NCBI RefSeq assembly: GCF_020171745.1
Contig: NZ_JAIVAH010000028.1
Span: 1 to 64,000 of the forward strand
Direction of reading: 5' to 3'
Origin: Prescottella equi
GTDB lineage: Bacteria > Actinomycetota > Actinomycetes > Mycobacteriales > Mycobacteriaceae
Length of the DNA stretch: 64,000 nt
Below are positions 49,168 through 57,908 of the stretch, in pieces (the stretch's first letter is position 1; each line of letters starts with the position of its first letter). A program made the translations under genes and the position numbers. The notes under the pieces were generated by a model, which ran no database searches, had not been told where the DNA came from, and saw nothing but the letters and a program-made list of their open reading frames with translations.

Positions 49168-52100
49168 GTGAATCGACGGGATCTTCGAATTCGCGCCGAG
49201 AGCCGATTGCGCTCCCGGAAGACCGCACCCGCAGGCCGTCTGCCACGCCGTCTCGAGCAGGTGTTCGAGAACTCGTGCGATCGCACCCCCGCCGCTGTCG
49301 CGCTCGAGTGCGACGACCGCCGGTTCACGTACGCCGAACTCGACGGCCGCGCGAACCAGCTCGCCCGGCTGCTGATCGACCTGGGCCTCGAGTCGGGCAA
49401 TCGCGTCGCGATCCTGCTCGAACGCTCCCCCGAGACCTACGTCGCACTGCTGGCCGCGCTCAAGGCCGGTGCCTCGTTCGTCCCCATCGATCCGGGCGCT
49501 CCGCAGGAGCGCATCGGCTACATCACCTCGAACGCCGAGGTCGATCTGGTGCTCACGTCGTCGTCGTTCGCCGACACCCTCGCTCCCCTCGGGCACCGCT
49601 GGGTCGAGATCGACACCGAGGCCGGCACCCTCGACGCCTACCCGACCGAACGCCCGTCGGTGCAGTTCGACGCCGCCGCGGACCCCACCTGCTACGTCAT
49701 CTACACCTCGGGCTCGACGGGCCAGCCCAAGGGCGTCGAGGTGGCACAGTCGAGCATCTGCAACTTCCTCGACGTCGTGCCCGGCGTGTACGACGTGCGG
49801 CCGACCGACCGTGTCTACCAGGGCATGACCATCTCGTTCGATTTCTCGATCGAGGAGATCTGGCCGACGTGGGCGGTCGGCGCGACCCTCGTCGCCGGAC
49901 CTACCGACTCGCGGCGACTGGGCGGCGAACTCGCCGATTTCCTCGAGGACGCGGCCGTCACCGTGCTGTATTGCGTGCCGACACTGCTCGCGACCATCCC
50001 GCGTGAACTTCCTTTGCTGCGAAGCGTTCTCGTCGGCGGCGAGGCGTGCCCCGGCGAACTCGTCGAACGCTGGAGCCGCCCCGGCCGGCGCATCCTCAAC
50101 ACGTACGGCCCCACCGAGGCGACCGTCACGGCGACGTGGTGCGAACTGCTTCCCGGCCGGATCGTCACGATCGGCCGCCCCTTGCCGACGTATTCGGTGG
50201 TGCTGCTCGACGACCATCGGCTGCAGGTGCCGGACGGCGAGATCGGCGAGATCTGCATCGGCGGACCCGGCGTCGCCCGTGGCTACGTGGGCCGTCCCGA
50301 GCAGACTGCCGAGCGGTTCATCGACCACCCCCATGCCGCGCCGGGCCGAAAGCTCTACCGCACAGGCGATCTGGGGCGGATCACGGCAGAAGGCGAGATC
50401 GAGTACCTGGGCCGCGCGGACAGCGAGGTCAAGATCCGCGGTCACCGTGTCGATCTGGGCGAGATCGAGAGCGTGCTGCTCGAGGACGTCCAGATCGCCA
50501 GCAGCGTCGTGGCGCTCGTCTCGAACTCCGGGTCGGAGGAACTGGCGGCGTTCGTGGTGCCCCGGTCGGGCACCTCCCGCACCGAGCTCGACGACGACGC
50601 CGCGCGCGTGGTGCTGATCGAGCGGCTCCTGACCGAACTGCACAGCCGCCTGCCCGAGTACATGGTCCCGGCCTTCCTCGACATCGTCGACGAACTGCCG
50701 ACCATGCCCAGCGGCAAGGTCGACCGGTCGCGTCTCCCGGTTCCGGGTCCCCGCCGGGTCCTCGGCTCGTCCGGCCCCGTCGAGGAGCCCCGCGACGCGG
50801 CCGAGACGCGGCTGCGCGGGATCTGGGCGGAAGTGCTCGGACTCGAACCTGCCGCGCTGTCCGTCGAGGCCGACTTCTTCACCGAACTGGGCGGGCACTC
50901 CCTCGCCGCCGCACGCCTGGTGTCGGTGCTACGCGAGTCCGCGGGCGACCACGCCGTGGGCCTGCGTGACGTCTACACCCATCCGACGGTGCGTGCGCTC
51001 GCGGCCGCGCTGACCGCCGTCCCCTCGGGGGGATCCGGCGTCGCCCACCCCGACGACGATCTCGACCCGTTGGAGCACAGCACCTTCCGTGTCGCCGTCG
51101 CGGGCGCGGCGCAGGCGGCGGCGCTGCTCCTGATGCTGCTCGTGGTGACGCTGCCGGTGTCGATCGTGTACAGCATCCATCACGGCCAGCCGTCGTTCCA
51201 GGCGCTGCGGGACCTGCTGATCGCGACGGTGCCGACGTATCTCGGTGTCCGATGGGTACTTCCGGTCCTCGTCGTGCGACCGCTCTCGCGGGGGCTGAAG
51301 CCGGGACGCTACCCGCTGTGGGGCGCCACGTACCTGCGACTGTGGGCGATCGACCGGGTCCTGGCGCTGTCCCCGATGCCGGTGCTCGCCGGGTCGCCGC
51401 TGATGGCGTCGTTCCTCCGCGCCGTCGGCGCACGGGTGGGGCGGGACACCGAGATCGGCACCAGTTCGATCCCGTTCCCCGCGATGGTCCGTCTCGGGGA
51501 CGGCGTCACGATCGGCTACAACGCCGACCTGCGCGCCTGGAAGGTGGTGTCCGGCTGGGTCGTCGTCGAGAACGTGGTGGTCGAGGACCGCGCCTTCGTC
51601 GGCGCCAACAGCGTGCTCGAACCGGGCGCGCACGTGGAGCATTCGGCGATGCTGGCCGACCAGTCGGTGCTCGACCGCGGACGGCGTCTGCCGGCCGGAC
51701 AGCGCTGGGCGGGGTCCCCGCCGCAGCCGGTCGACGCGCTCGACGCCGCCGTCGAGGCGATGGCTGCCGACACTCCCCCGCCCCCGTGGTCGAGGCGCCT
51801 GCTCGTCGCCGCGGCGCTGGGCCTGGCCGCCCTCGAACTCGTCGCGATCGCGACGCTCGTCCCCAGCCTGGTGCTGGTCTGGTACGTACTGCTCGAGTGG
51901 GGCATGATCGCGTCCTTCCTCGCGACGCTCGCGACCGGCACCGTCTACGTGGCGAGCGTGTGCGCGGCCGTGGCACTCGGCAAGCGCCTCCTTCTCCCGC
52001 ACGTGCCCGTCGGCATCCAGAACGCCCGCAGCGGCCTCGGCGTCCGGAAGTGGATGACCGACAAGCTATTCCTGATGAGCCTCACCTACACCGGCTCGCT

Positions 52101-53175
52101 CTACGCGACCCTGTACACCGCGCCGTGGCTGCGCATGCTCGGCGCCCGGGTGGGTCGAGGCGCAGAGGTCTCGACCGCTGCGCACATCGACCCCGACCTG
52201 CTCACCATCGGCAACGACAGCTTCGTCGCCGACATGGCGAGCGTCGGCGGGTCGTCGTTCTGCAACGGCCGGGTCGCGTTCGACACCACCACCGTCGGCG
52301 ATCGCGCGTTCGTCGGCAACGCCGCCTTCGTCCCTGCCGGTACGCACACCGGTGACCGCTCGCTCGTCGGCGTGCTGACGGTGCCCGGCCGGGACGGTGT
52401 GCCCGCGGACTCGTCGTGGCTCGGCTCGCCCGCCATCTACCTGCCCGCCCGCCAGGACAGCGGCGATTTCGCGGAGTCCGACACGTTCGCCCCGCCGCGT
52501 TCGGTGGTCGCGCACCGGTTGTTCATCGAGTTCTTCCGGATCACCCTGCCCGCGACCCTGATCGGCGTGAGCCTGTTCGTGTACCTGCTCGCACTGTCCC
52601 AGGTGGCCCGCTCGTCGGGACTGCTGGTGACGATCGCGGTGGCGCCGTTCATCGCGATCGCGACCGCGATCGGCGTGGTGCTGTACGCGTCGGCGGTGAA
52701 GCGGAACATGGTGGGCGTCTACGAGCCCCGCGTGGAACCCCTGTGGGCCAGGTTCGTCCGGCGTTCCGAGTTCGCCACCGGTATCTACGAGGCCGCCGCG
52801 GTCCCGGTCCTGCTCGACCAGTTGAAGGGCACCCCGTTCCTCCCGACCGCGCTGCGCGGTTTCGGCGCGCAGATCGGGCGGCGCACCTGGATCGGCACGA
52901 CTTACCTGACGGAGTTCGACCTCGTACGGATCGGCGACGGCGCGGCCGTCGGGTCCAACGCCTCGATGCAGACCCACCTGTTCGAGGACCGCGTCATGAA
53001 GATGTCGGTCGTCACGGTCGGTGCCGACGCGACGGTCGGCACGCGGTCCATCGTGCTCTACGACGCCACCGTCGGCGACGGCGCCGAACTCGGCCCGCTG
53101 TCGCTGCTCATGAAGGGCGAGCACCTGCCCGCCGCCACCCGCGCCAACGGCATCCCGGCACAGGTGGAGCGATGA
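49168..53175 (+). CDS. Pls/PosA-family membrane non-ribosomal peptide synthetase
   Basis: This 1335-residue single-module NRPS has the architecture of epsilon-poly-L-lysine synthetase. The adenylation domain (about 30-540) shows CYVIYTSGSTGQPKGVE, NTYGPTEATV, YRTGDL, SEVKIRGHRVDLGEIE and a Lys in MPSGKVDR. The carrier domain has GGHSL with Ser578 for phosphopantetheine. There is no condensation or thioesterase domain. Six transmembrane segments lie near 641-672, 684-705, 876-898, 900-938, 1118-1143 and 1152-1177, separating three left-handed beta-helix-like domains with GAxVGxxxxIG repeats. The GTG follows GAGGTGGG; the stop overlaps the next gene (ATGA). The product is probably a homopolymer or short peptide of a basic amino acid; identity unknown. 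Confidence 0.9.
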   Translation: MNRRDLRIRAESRLRSRKTAPAGRLPRRLEQVFENSCDRTPAAVALECDDRRFTYAELDGRANQLARLLIDLGLESGNRVAILLERSPETYVALLAALKAGASFVPIDPGAPQERIGYITSNAEVDLVLTSSSFADTLAPLGHRWVEIDTEAGTLDAYPTERPSVQFDAAADPTCYVIYTSGSTGQPKGVEVAQSSICNFLDVVPGVYDVRPTDRVYQGMTISFDFSIEEIWPTWAVGATLVAGPTDSRRLGGELADFLEDAAVTVLYCVPTLLATIPRELPLLRSVLVGGEACPGELVERWSRPGRRILNTYGPTEATVTATWCELLPGRIVTIGRPLPTYSVVLLDDHRLQVPDGEIGEICIGGPGVARGYVGRPEQTAERFIDHPHAAPGRKLYRTGDLGRITAEGEIEYLGRADSEVKIRGHRVDLGEIESVLLEDVQIASSVVALVSNSGSEELAAFVVPRSGTSRTELDDDAARVVLIERLLTELHSRLPEYMVPAFLDIVDELPTMPSGKVDRSRLPVPGPRRVLGSSGPVEEPRDAAETRLRGIWAEVLGLEPAALSVEADFFTELGGHSLAAARLVSVLRESAGDHAVGLRDVYTHPTVRALAAALTAVPSGGSGVAHPDDDLDPLEHSTFRVAVAGAAQAAALLLMLLVVTLPVSIVYSIHHGQPSFQALRDLLIATVPTYLGVRWVLPVLVVRPLSRGLKPGRYPLWGATYLRLWAIDRVLALSPMPVLAGSPLMASFLRAVGARVGRDTEIGTSSIPFPAMVRLGDGVTIGYNADLRAWKVVSGWVVVENVVVEDRAFVGANSVLEPGAHVEHSAMLADQSVLDRGRRLPAGQRWAGSPPQPVDALDAAVEAMAADTPPPPWSRRLLVAAALGLAALELVAIATLVPSLVLVWYVLLEWGMIASFLATLATGTVYVASVCAAVALGKRLLLPHVPVGIQNARSGLGVRKWMTDKLFLMSLTYTGSLYATLYTAPWLRMLGARVGRGAEVSTAAHIDPDLLTIGNDSFVADMASVGGSSFCNGRVAFDTTTVGDRAFVGNAAFVPAGTHTGDRSLVGVLTVPGRDGVPADSSWLGSPAIYLPARQDSGDFAESDTFAPPRSVVAHRLFIEFFRITLPATLIGVSLFVYLLALSQVARSSGLLVTIAVAPFIAIATAIGVVLYASAVKRNMVGVYEPRVEPLWARFVRRSEFATGIYEAAAVPVLLDQLKGTPFLPTALRGFGAQIGRRTWIGTTYLTEFDLVRIGDGAAVGSNASMQTHLFEDRVMKMSVVTVGADATVGTRSIVLYDATVGDGAELGPLSLLMKGEHLPAATRANGIPAQVER

Positions 53176-53846
53176 TCGCGACCGCCCGCCCCCTCGCGCT
53201 CGTCTACCGCGGACGGGCGTCGCTGCCGGGCTGCTCCGAGTCGGTGGCCGACCTGTTGCGGGCCAGCCACTGGAACTTCGACGTCCGGTACGTGGGCCCG
53301 CGTGAGGAACTCCCGCTCACCGCGGACGTCCTCGCCCGCGCGACGCTCTACGCCCAGCCCGGCGGGGGCACCCTGCGCGCGGCGTGGCGGCGGATGCGCA
53401 AGCACAACAAGCTCGTTCGCGGTTTCGTCGCGGGCGGCGGGCGCTACCTCGGGTTCTGCCTCGGCGGCTACCTCGCCGGCGCCACCCCCGGATTCGACCT
53501 GCTCCCCGGCGACACCGACCAGTACATCGCGACGGATCGCGCCACCGTCGCCTCGACGCGGCCCGCCGTCGTCGAGGTGGACTGGCGCGACAACCGCCGC
53601 AGCCTCTATTTCCAGGACGGAGCGACCTTCCACGTGGAACCCCGAACCCCCGAACTCGACGTGATCGCGACGTACCCCAACGGCGAAATCGCCGCACTCG
53701 CCGTTCCCTTCGGCGAGGGGCGGGTCGCCGTGGTCGGCCCGCACCCCGAGGCCGACGCCGACTGGTTCCGAGACTCGGGCCTCCGGGTCCCCGCCCACAG
53801 CTCGCTGCCCACCGGGCTCGAGCTGGTGGACGCGGTGATGCGCTGA
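53172..53846 (+). CDS. Cytosolic BPL_N/amidotransferase-like protein
   Basis: This 224-residue protein is a paralogue of the exported one at 47897 but has no signal peptide. It shares LALVYRGRASLPGC, YAQPGGGTL, GGGRYLGFCLGGYLAG with Cys96, LYFQDGATFHVEP and VVGPHPEAD. It overlaps the NRPS stop as ATGA and the following gene by one base (TGATG), so it is made together with the synthetase. A role in trimming, releasing or amidating the Pls-type product is inferred from coupling only. Confidence 0.82.
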   Translation: MIATARPLALVYRGRASLPGCSESVADLLRASHWNFDVRYVGPREELPLTADVLARATLYAQPGGGTLRAAWRRMRKHNKLVRGFVAGGGRYLGFCLGGYLAGATPGFDLLPGDTDQYIATDRATVASTRPAVVEVDWRDNRRSLYFQDGATFHVEPRTPELDVIATYPNGEIAALAVPFGEGRVAVVGPHPEADADWFRDSGLRVPAHSSLPTGLELVDAVMR

Positions 53847-55099
53847 TGAGCACGTCGCTGCACAGCCCCGCCCCGGCGTCCGGCACCGCGAACGCACCCG
53901 CCCGGAGCCGGCGCCTCACCGCGATCGACGCCACCCGCGGTCTCGCGGTCCTCGGCATGATCGCGGTGCACTCACTCAACGCCTACGACGACTCCTACAA
54001 CCCGACCTGGACGTACAAGCTGTCCGCGGGTCACGCGTCGGCGATCTTCGCGGTCCTCGCCGGCGTCGGCATCGCGTTCATCTCGCGCCGACGGCAACAG
54101 GTCCGCGGCCCGCAGGCGACCGCGACGTCGTGGTCGCTCGTGGGCCGCGCCCTCATGGTCGGCCTCATCGGTCTGACGCTCGGCTTCACCGACAGCGAGT
54201 ACGGCGTCGTCATCCTCGGCTACTACGCCGTGATGTTCCTGCTCGCGATCCCGCTGATCTACCTCGGTACCCGGACGCTGGCAGCGGTGGCGCTCACCCT
54301 CGCGGTCACCACGCCCGTCGTCAGCCAGGTCCTGCGTCCGCATCTGCCCGAACCGCTGGGAATGCAGCCGTCGTTCGACGCGCTGCTGCACGCGCCGCTG
54401 CGGCTCCTGTCGGACCTCGCGTTCACCGGCGAGTTCCCGGCCACGGTGTGGATGACGTACGTGTGCGTCGGTCTCCTCGTGGGCCGACTGAACCTCACCG
54501 CGTTCCGCACCGCGGCCACGCTCGCCGCGTCGGGCATGGCACTCATGCTGTCGTCCGCCGCCGTGTCGTGGCTCGTGCTGTATCCGATGGGCGGGCTCGA
54601 GCGGATCGAGGCGATCGAGGACCCCGAATCCGTCTCGGAGATCCTCACGTTCGGCGCCGACGGCACCGTCCCCACGTCGAGCTGGTGGTGGCTCGGCGTC
54701 GCGAGCCCGCACACCGGCACACCGCTCGATCTGATGGCCACCCTCGGCAGTTCGCTGCTGGTCCTCGGCGCGATGCTGCTGCTCGGTCACGTCACCCATC
54801 GTGTCTGGGCCCGGGTGATCAGGGTCGCGCTCGCCCCGCTCGCGGCGATCGGCAGCATGTCGCTCACGATCTACGTCAGCCACATCCTCTTCGTGAACTC
54901 CGATTTCGACGTCTACGGCCCGTGGTCCGGCTACATCCGGCAGCTGGTCTTCATGTTCGCGTTCGCGCTGGCATGGCGTGCGACGGCCGGACGCGGCCCA
55001 CTCGAGGGGCTCGTCGCGTTCGTCACCACCCGGATCAAGCGCGTCTCGCTGCGCCGGACGGAGAACCGGATCACAACAGGGACAAGCGTTTCGCCTTGA
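53846..55099 (+). CDS. DUF418/HGSNAT-like membrane acyltransferase-type protein
   Basis: This 417-residue polytopic protein begins RRLTAIDATRGLAVLGMIAVH, the heparan-alpha-glucosaminide-acetyltransferase-like N-terminal signature, with about ten helices and a C-terminal DUF418-like SLTIYVSHI. Such proteins are presumed to move acyl groups across the membrane. It is coupled to the BPL_N-like gene. Acylation or export of the NRPS product is a hypothesis. Its last 29 bases overlap the 3' end of the convergent STAND-LuxR gene. Confidence 0.82.
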   Translation: MSTSLHSPAPASGTANAPARSRRLTAIDATRGLAVLGMIAVHSLNAYDDSYNPTWTYKLSAGHASAIFAVLAGVGIAFISRRRQQVRGPQATATSWSLVGRALMVGLIGLTLGFTDSEYGVVILGYYAVMFLLAIPLIYLGTRTLAAVALTLAVTTPVVSQVLRPHLPEPLGMQPSFDALLHAPLRLLSDLAFTGEFPATVWMTYVCVGLLVGRLNLTAFRTAATLAASGMALMLSSAAVSWLVLYPMGGLERIEAIEDPESVSEILTFGADGTVPTSSWWWLGVASPHTGTPLDLMATLGSSLLVLGAMLLLGHVTHRVWARVIRVALAPLAAIGSMSLTIYVSHILFVNSDFDVYGPWSGYIRQLVFMFAFALAWRATAGRGPLEGLVAFVTTRIKRVSLRRTENRITTGTSVSP

Positions 55100-57656
55100 C
55101 CAGCGCCTCCTGTCGAGAGCTCACTCCCAGCTTCCGATAGGCGCTGCGCAGCTGACTCTTGACGGTGTTGGGAGAGACGAACAACCGACCGGCTACATCG
55201 ACGATCCCGCTGCCGTCGGCGACAGCACGCAGGACGGCGCGTTCACGATCGGTGAGCGCGATCACCGGCAGCTTCTCCGGGAAGACCCCGCGCTCGTAGC
55301 GACCGGCCACCCGCGACCAGGCGTCCGGCAGGTCTGCCCCCTCGGCGAGGGCCTCGAGCCGGGCGGCCGGCACGGCGGCGAACGGCCGTACCGCTCCGGT
55401 CTGTTCCGAGAGCGAAACGACGCGCAGAAAGATCCTCCGGGCCTGCGCCAACCGGCCCAGGGCCAACTCGGCCTGAGCCTCGACGATCGACGCATCCATG
55501 TAGATCCGGGTGTACGACGCGGCCGAACGGGCGATCGAACGTCGCTCCGCGAGCGCACGCTCCGGGTGTCCGTTCAGCAGTTCCACGCGGGCGCGCGACA
55601 CTCGCACGAAAGCATTCTCGCGCTGACCGTCGCCGAGGATCTGCCAGGCCTCGTTGCCCCGACCCAACGCGCACAGCAACTCGGACTCGGCGGTTGCCAG
55701 CAGAGCCGCGGCACCGGAATCCTCGGTCGTCCATCGTTCGAAGATGACCTTCGCCCGGCGGACGCGCACCAGACCACGATCGGCGGAACCCGTCAGCATG
55801 GCGTGCACGTGGTGCGCGTACTGGACGAAGGCCCAGTACTCCTCGTCGTCGGGAACATCCGCGAGTTCGTCCATCACCGGCGCCGCAGCCTCGATGTCCA
55901 AGCGTTCCAGGGCGACGAGCGCACGCGCGACGGTCGACGGCACCGCGACCATCTCGCCCAGCCGGCCGGGGACAACTCCGTGTCGAGCGACCCGCTCGAG
56001 CCAGGCCTCCGCGTGATGCAGTTCGTCGGCCATCGCGAAATGCAGTGCGAGGCAGGCGGCCGCGTTGGTGGCGACGAATGCAGGGCCGTGCTGCACTGCG
56101 TCCCGGTAGGTGTCGCGGAAGCAGCGAGCGGCCTCGCCGTACCGCCCCGCCAACTGCATCGTGATGGCCCACTGCACCTTCATCACCGAAAGGCCCGCAC
56201 GATCGAGGCCGCTCGGCGACCCCAGGTCGTCGACCACCTTCGCGAGACGCTTGGCAAGGTCCGCGGCGTCGGAGAACTTTCCGACGACCCGGAGTCCGAT
56301 CACGTGTGCAGTCGCAACCTCGATGAGGTCGGTGGCACCCTCGGCCCCCTCGAGCGATGCGAGGTCCTCGATCTCGTCGGCCTGGTCACTGAGCCGCGTC
56401 CAGGTCAGACCCGGGCCGGAGAAGACCGCCCGGCCGGCCCGCAGCGTCGCATCCGACTCCACTACCGCGTCGGGCAGCTTCGCGAGGGCGTCACGCAGCA
56501 AGCCGACGTCCGCGGAGAACACCCGCACCCAATTGCTCTTGAGGATCACGCCGACGAGATTCCAGTCCTGCGCCTCGACCGCGTGGAACAGGGCGCGTGG
56601 AATGTCGTCGGCGGACAGGTAGTACCGCGCGAGGAGCACCGAGTTCGGCAGGGGGCGAATCGGAGTCGTCTTCCTGACTCGCCGCATCAGAGACTCCCTC
56701 AGCGCCGGCACCATCCGCCATTCCCGCGTGCCGGGCGAGGTCGCACGGGAGATCACGCCCGCATACTCGAGATCGATCAGGCGAGCTTCCGAGACCGAAT
56801 CCCCCGTGAGCACCGACAGCACTTCCGGAGTGAGATCTACTGCCGTCGAACAGATCACGACGAGCTCCGACACCCCTTCGAGCATCGGGTCCGCAAGAAT
56901 CGCGTCCTCGACATACGCATCCACGGCGCGCTCGACCGCATCCGCGGCCACACCCCGGCTGGACCCGAACTCCCCGCCGAACAGGCGAGCCACCGACACC
57001 GCCATGCGCGCCAGAACCGACCAGCCCCCGACGAGTTCATGGATCGCGTCGGTGGTCGCTCGATCTGCCGAAAGTCCGGCCAGGGCGAACACCTGCGCCG
57101 TCTCGTCCGTGGTGAACTCCAGGTCGAGCGGAGTGATCACCTGGCAGTCGAGTTCCAGATCTGCCATCCCCCGGAAACACTCGGACGTGCGCACACACAG
57201 GACAACCCGGACGTGGTCCAGATCAACCACCAGGTCGGCGAGATGCGCGTACAGGAGTCGGTCGGCGACCCGATCGGGGTGATCGAGAACCAGCACGACG
57301 GGGGAATCGACCGTCCCGAGAATTCTGTGGACGCGCGCTCGCGACGCCTCGTCCGGCGAGTCCGCGGCGAGAACGTCACCTACCCCCGACGCCGAAACGA
57401 CGGCCGCCGCCACGGACCGCCAGTATCTGTCGGGCGCGCATCCGCGGGACGGCGCAGCCACGCGAACGATCGTTCGTCCTTCGGCACGCTCGAGCCATTG
57501 GGAGACGAGGACACTCTTCCCGGAGCCGCGCGGGCCGCGGACGACCGTGACCGCAGCGTCCCTATCGAGCATCTCGCGCAGTCGTGGCCGATCGAGCAAG
57601 GTGCGGCGCGAACGCGGCGACGACGGCACGCCACGGGTCCCAGTCCCCTCGTCCAT
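55071..57656 (-). CDS. STAND ATPase with C-terminal LuxR DNA-binding domain
   Basis: This 861-residue MalT-like regulator has a P-loop at 41-48 (GPRGSGKS), a Walker-B-like strand VVLVLDHPDRV, a long helical sensor region with TPR-like repeats, and a LuxR HTH at about 795-861 (LTDRERAVLRAVADGSG, FVSPNTVKSQLRSAYRKLGV). The ATG at 57656 is used; the frame stays open far upstream, antisense to kstD and the MaoC gene, but that part has no domain. It is divergent from kstD, so it may act on kstD as well as elsewhere; ligand unknown. Confidence 0.85.
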   Translation of the reverse strand: MDEGTGTRGVPSSPRSRRTLLDRPRLREMLDRDAAVTVVRGPRGSGKSVLVSQWLERAEGRTIVRVAAPSRGCAPDRYWRSVAAAVVSASGVGDVLAADSPDEASRARVHRILGTVDSPVVLVLDHPDRVADRLLYAHLADLVVDLDHVRVVLCVRTSECFRGMADLELDCQVITPLDLEFTTDETAQVFALAGLSADRATTDAIHELVGGWSVLARMAVSVARLFGGEFGSSRGVAADAVERAVDAYVEDAILADPMLEGVSELVVICSTAVDLTPEVLSVLTGDSVSEARLIDLEYAGVISRATSPGTREWRMVPALRESLMRRVRKTTPIRPLPNSVLLARYYLSADDIPRALFHAVEAQDWNLVGVILKSNWVRVFSADVGLLRDALAKLPDAVVESDATLRAGRAVFSGPGLTWTRLSDQADEIEDLASLEGAEGATDLIEVATAHVIGLRVVGKFSDAADLAKRLAKVVDDLGSPSGLDRAGLSVMKVQWAITMQLAGRYGEAARCFRDTYRDAVQHGPAFVATNAAACLALHFAMADELHHAEAWLERVARHGVVPGRLGEMVAVPSTVARALVALERLDIEAAAPVMDELADVPDDEEYWAFVQYAHHVHAMLTGSADRGLVRVRRAKVIFERWTTEDSGAAALLATAESELLCALGRGNEAWQILGDGQRENAFVRVSRARVELLNGHPERALAERRSIARSAASYTRIYMDASIVEAQAELALGRLAQARRIFLRVVSLSEQTGAVRPFAAVPAARLEALAEGADLPDAWSRVAGRYERGVFPEKLPVIALTDRERAVLRAVADGSGIVDVAGRLFVSPNTVKSQLRSAYRKLGVSSRQEALVKAKRLSLL

Positions 57657-57893
57657 GCTGCTCCGCGCAACCCTTCCACCCCGTGATCGACGTCTCGAGT
57701 CTAGCCAGGGCAGGCGCGGGCAGGCGCTCCATGTGCGCCCCGACCTCGGCATCTTCGGCAATTCCGGCGGTGTCTGGACTGCAGTCCCACCGAGCTGTCG
57801 ACACTGAAACGCGTGTTCGTTTGCCACCCGCCCGGGAGCGGGGCCCCGGGAATACTTCCTGGCAGAAAGCATGGACTGGCACGCACCTAGTTC

Positions 57894-57907
57894 TATAACG
57901 TGTTCTA
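57894..57907. promoter_or_regulatory. KstR operator immediately before the kstD start codon
   Basis: TATAACGTGTTCTA fits the KstR consensus fully and is identical to the kshA site. It ends one base before the kstD ATG, leaving no room for a ribosome site, so the transcript may be leaderless. Confidence 0.85.
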
Positions 57908-57908
57908 C

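Noticed and set aside
49107-50969. Arg/Pro-rich overlapping frames across the NRPS
   Set aside because: They are alternative frames of a protein with clear adenylation motifs and show no domain.
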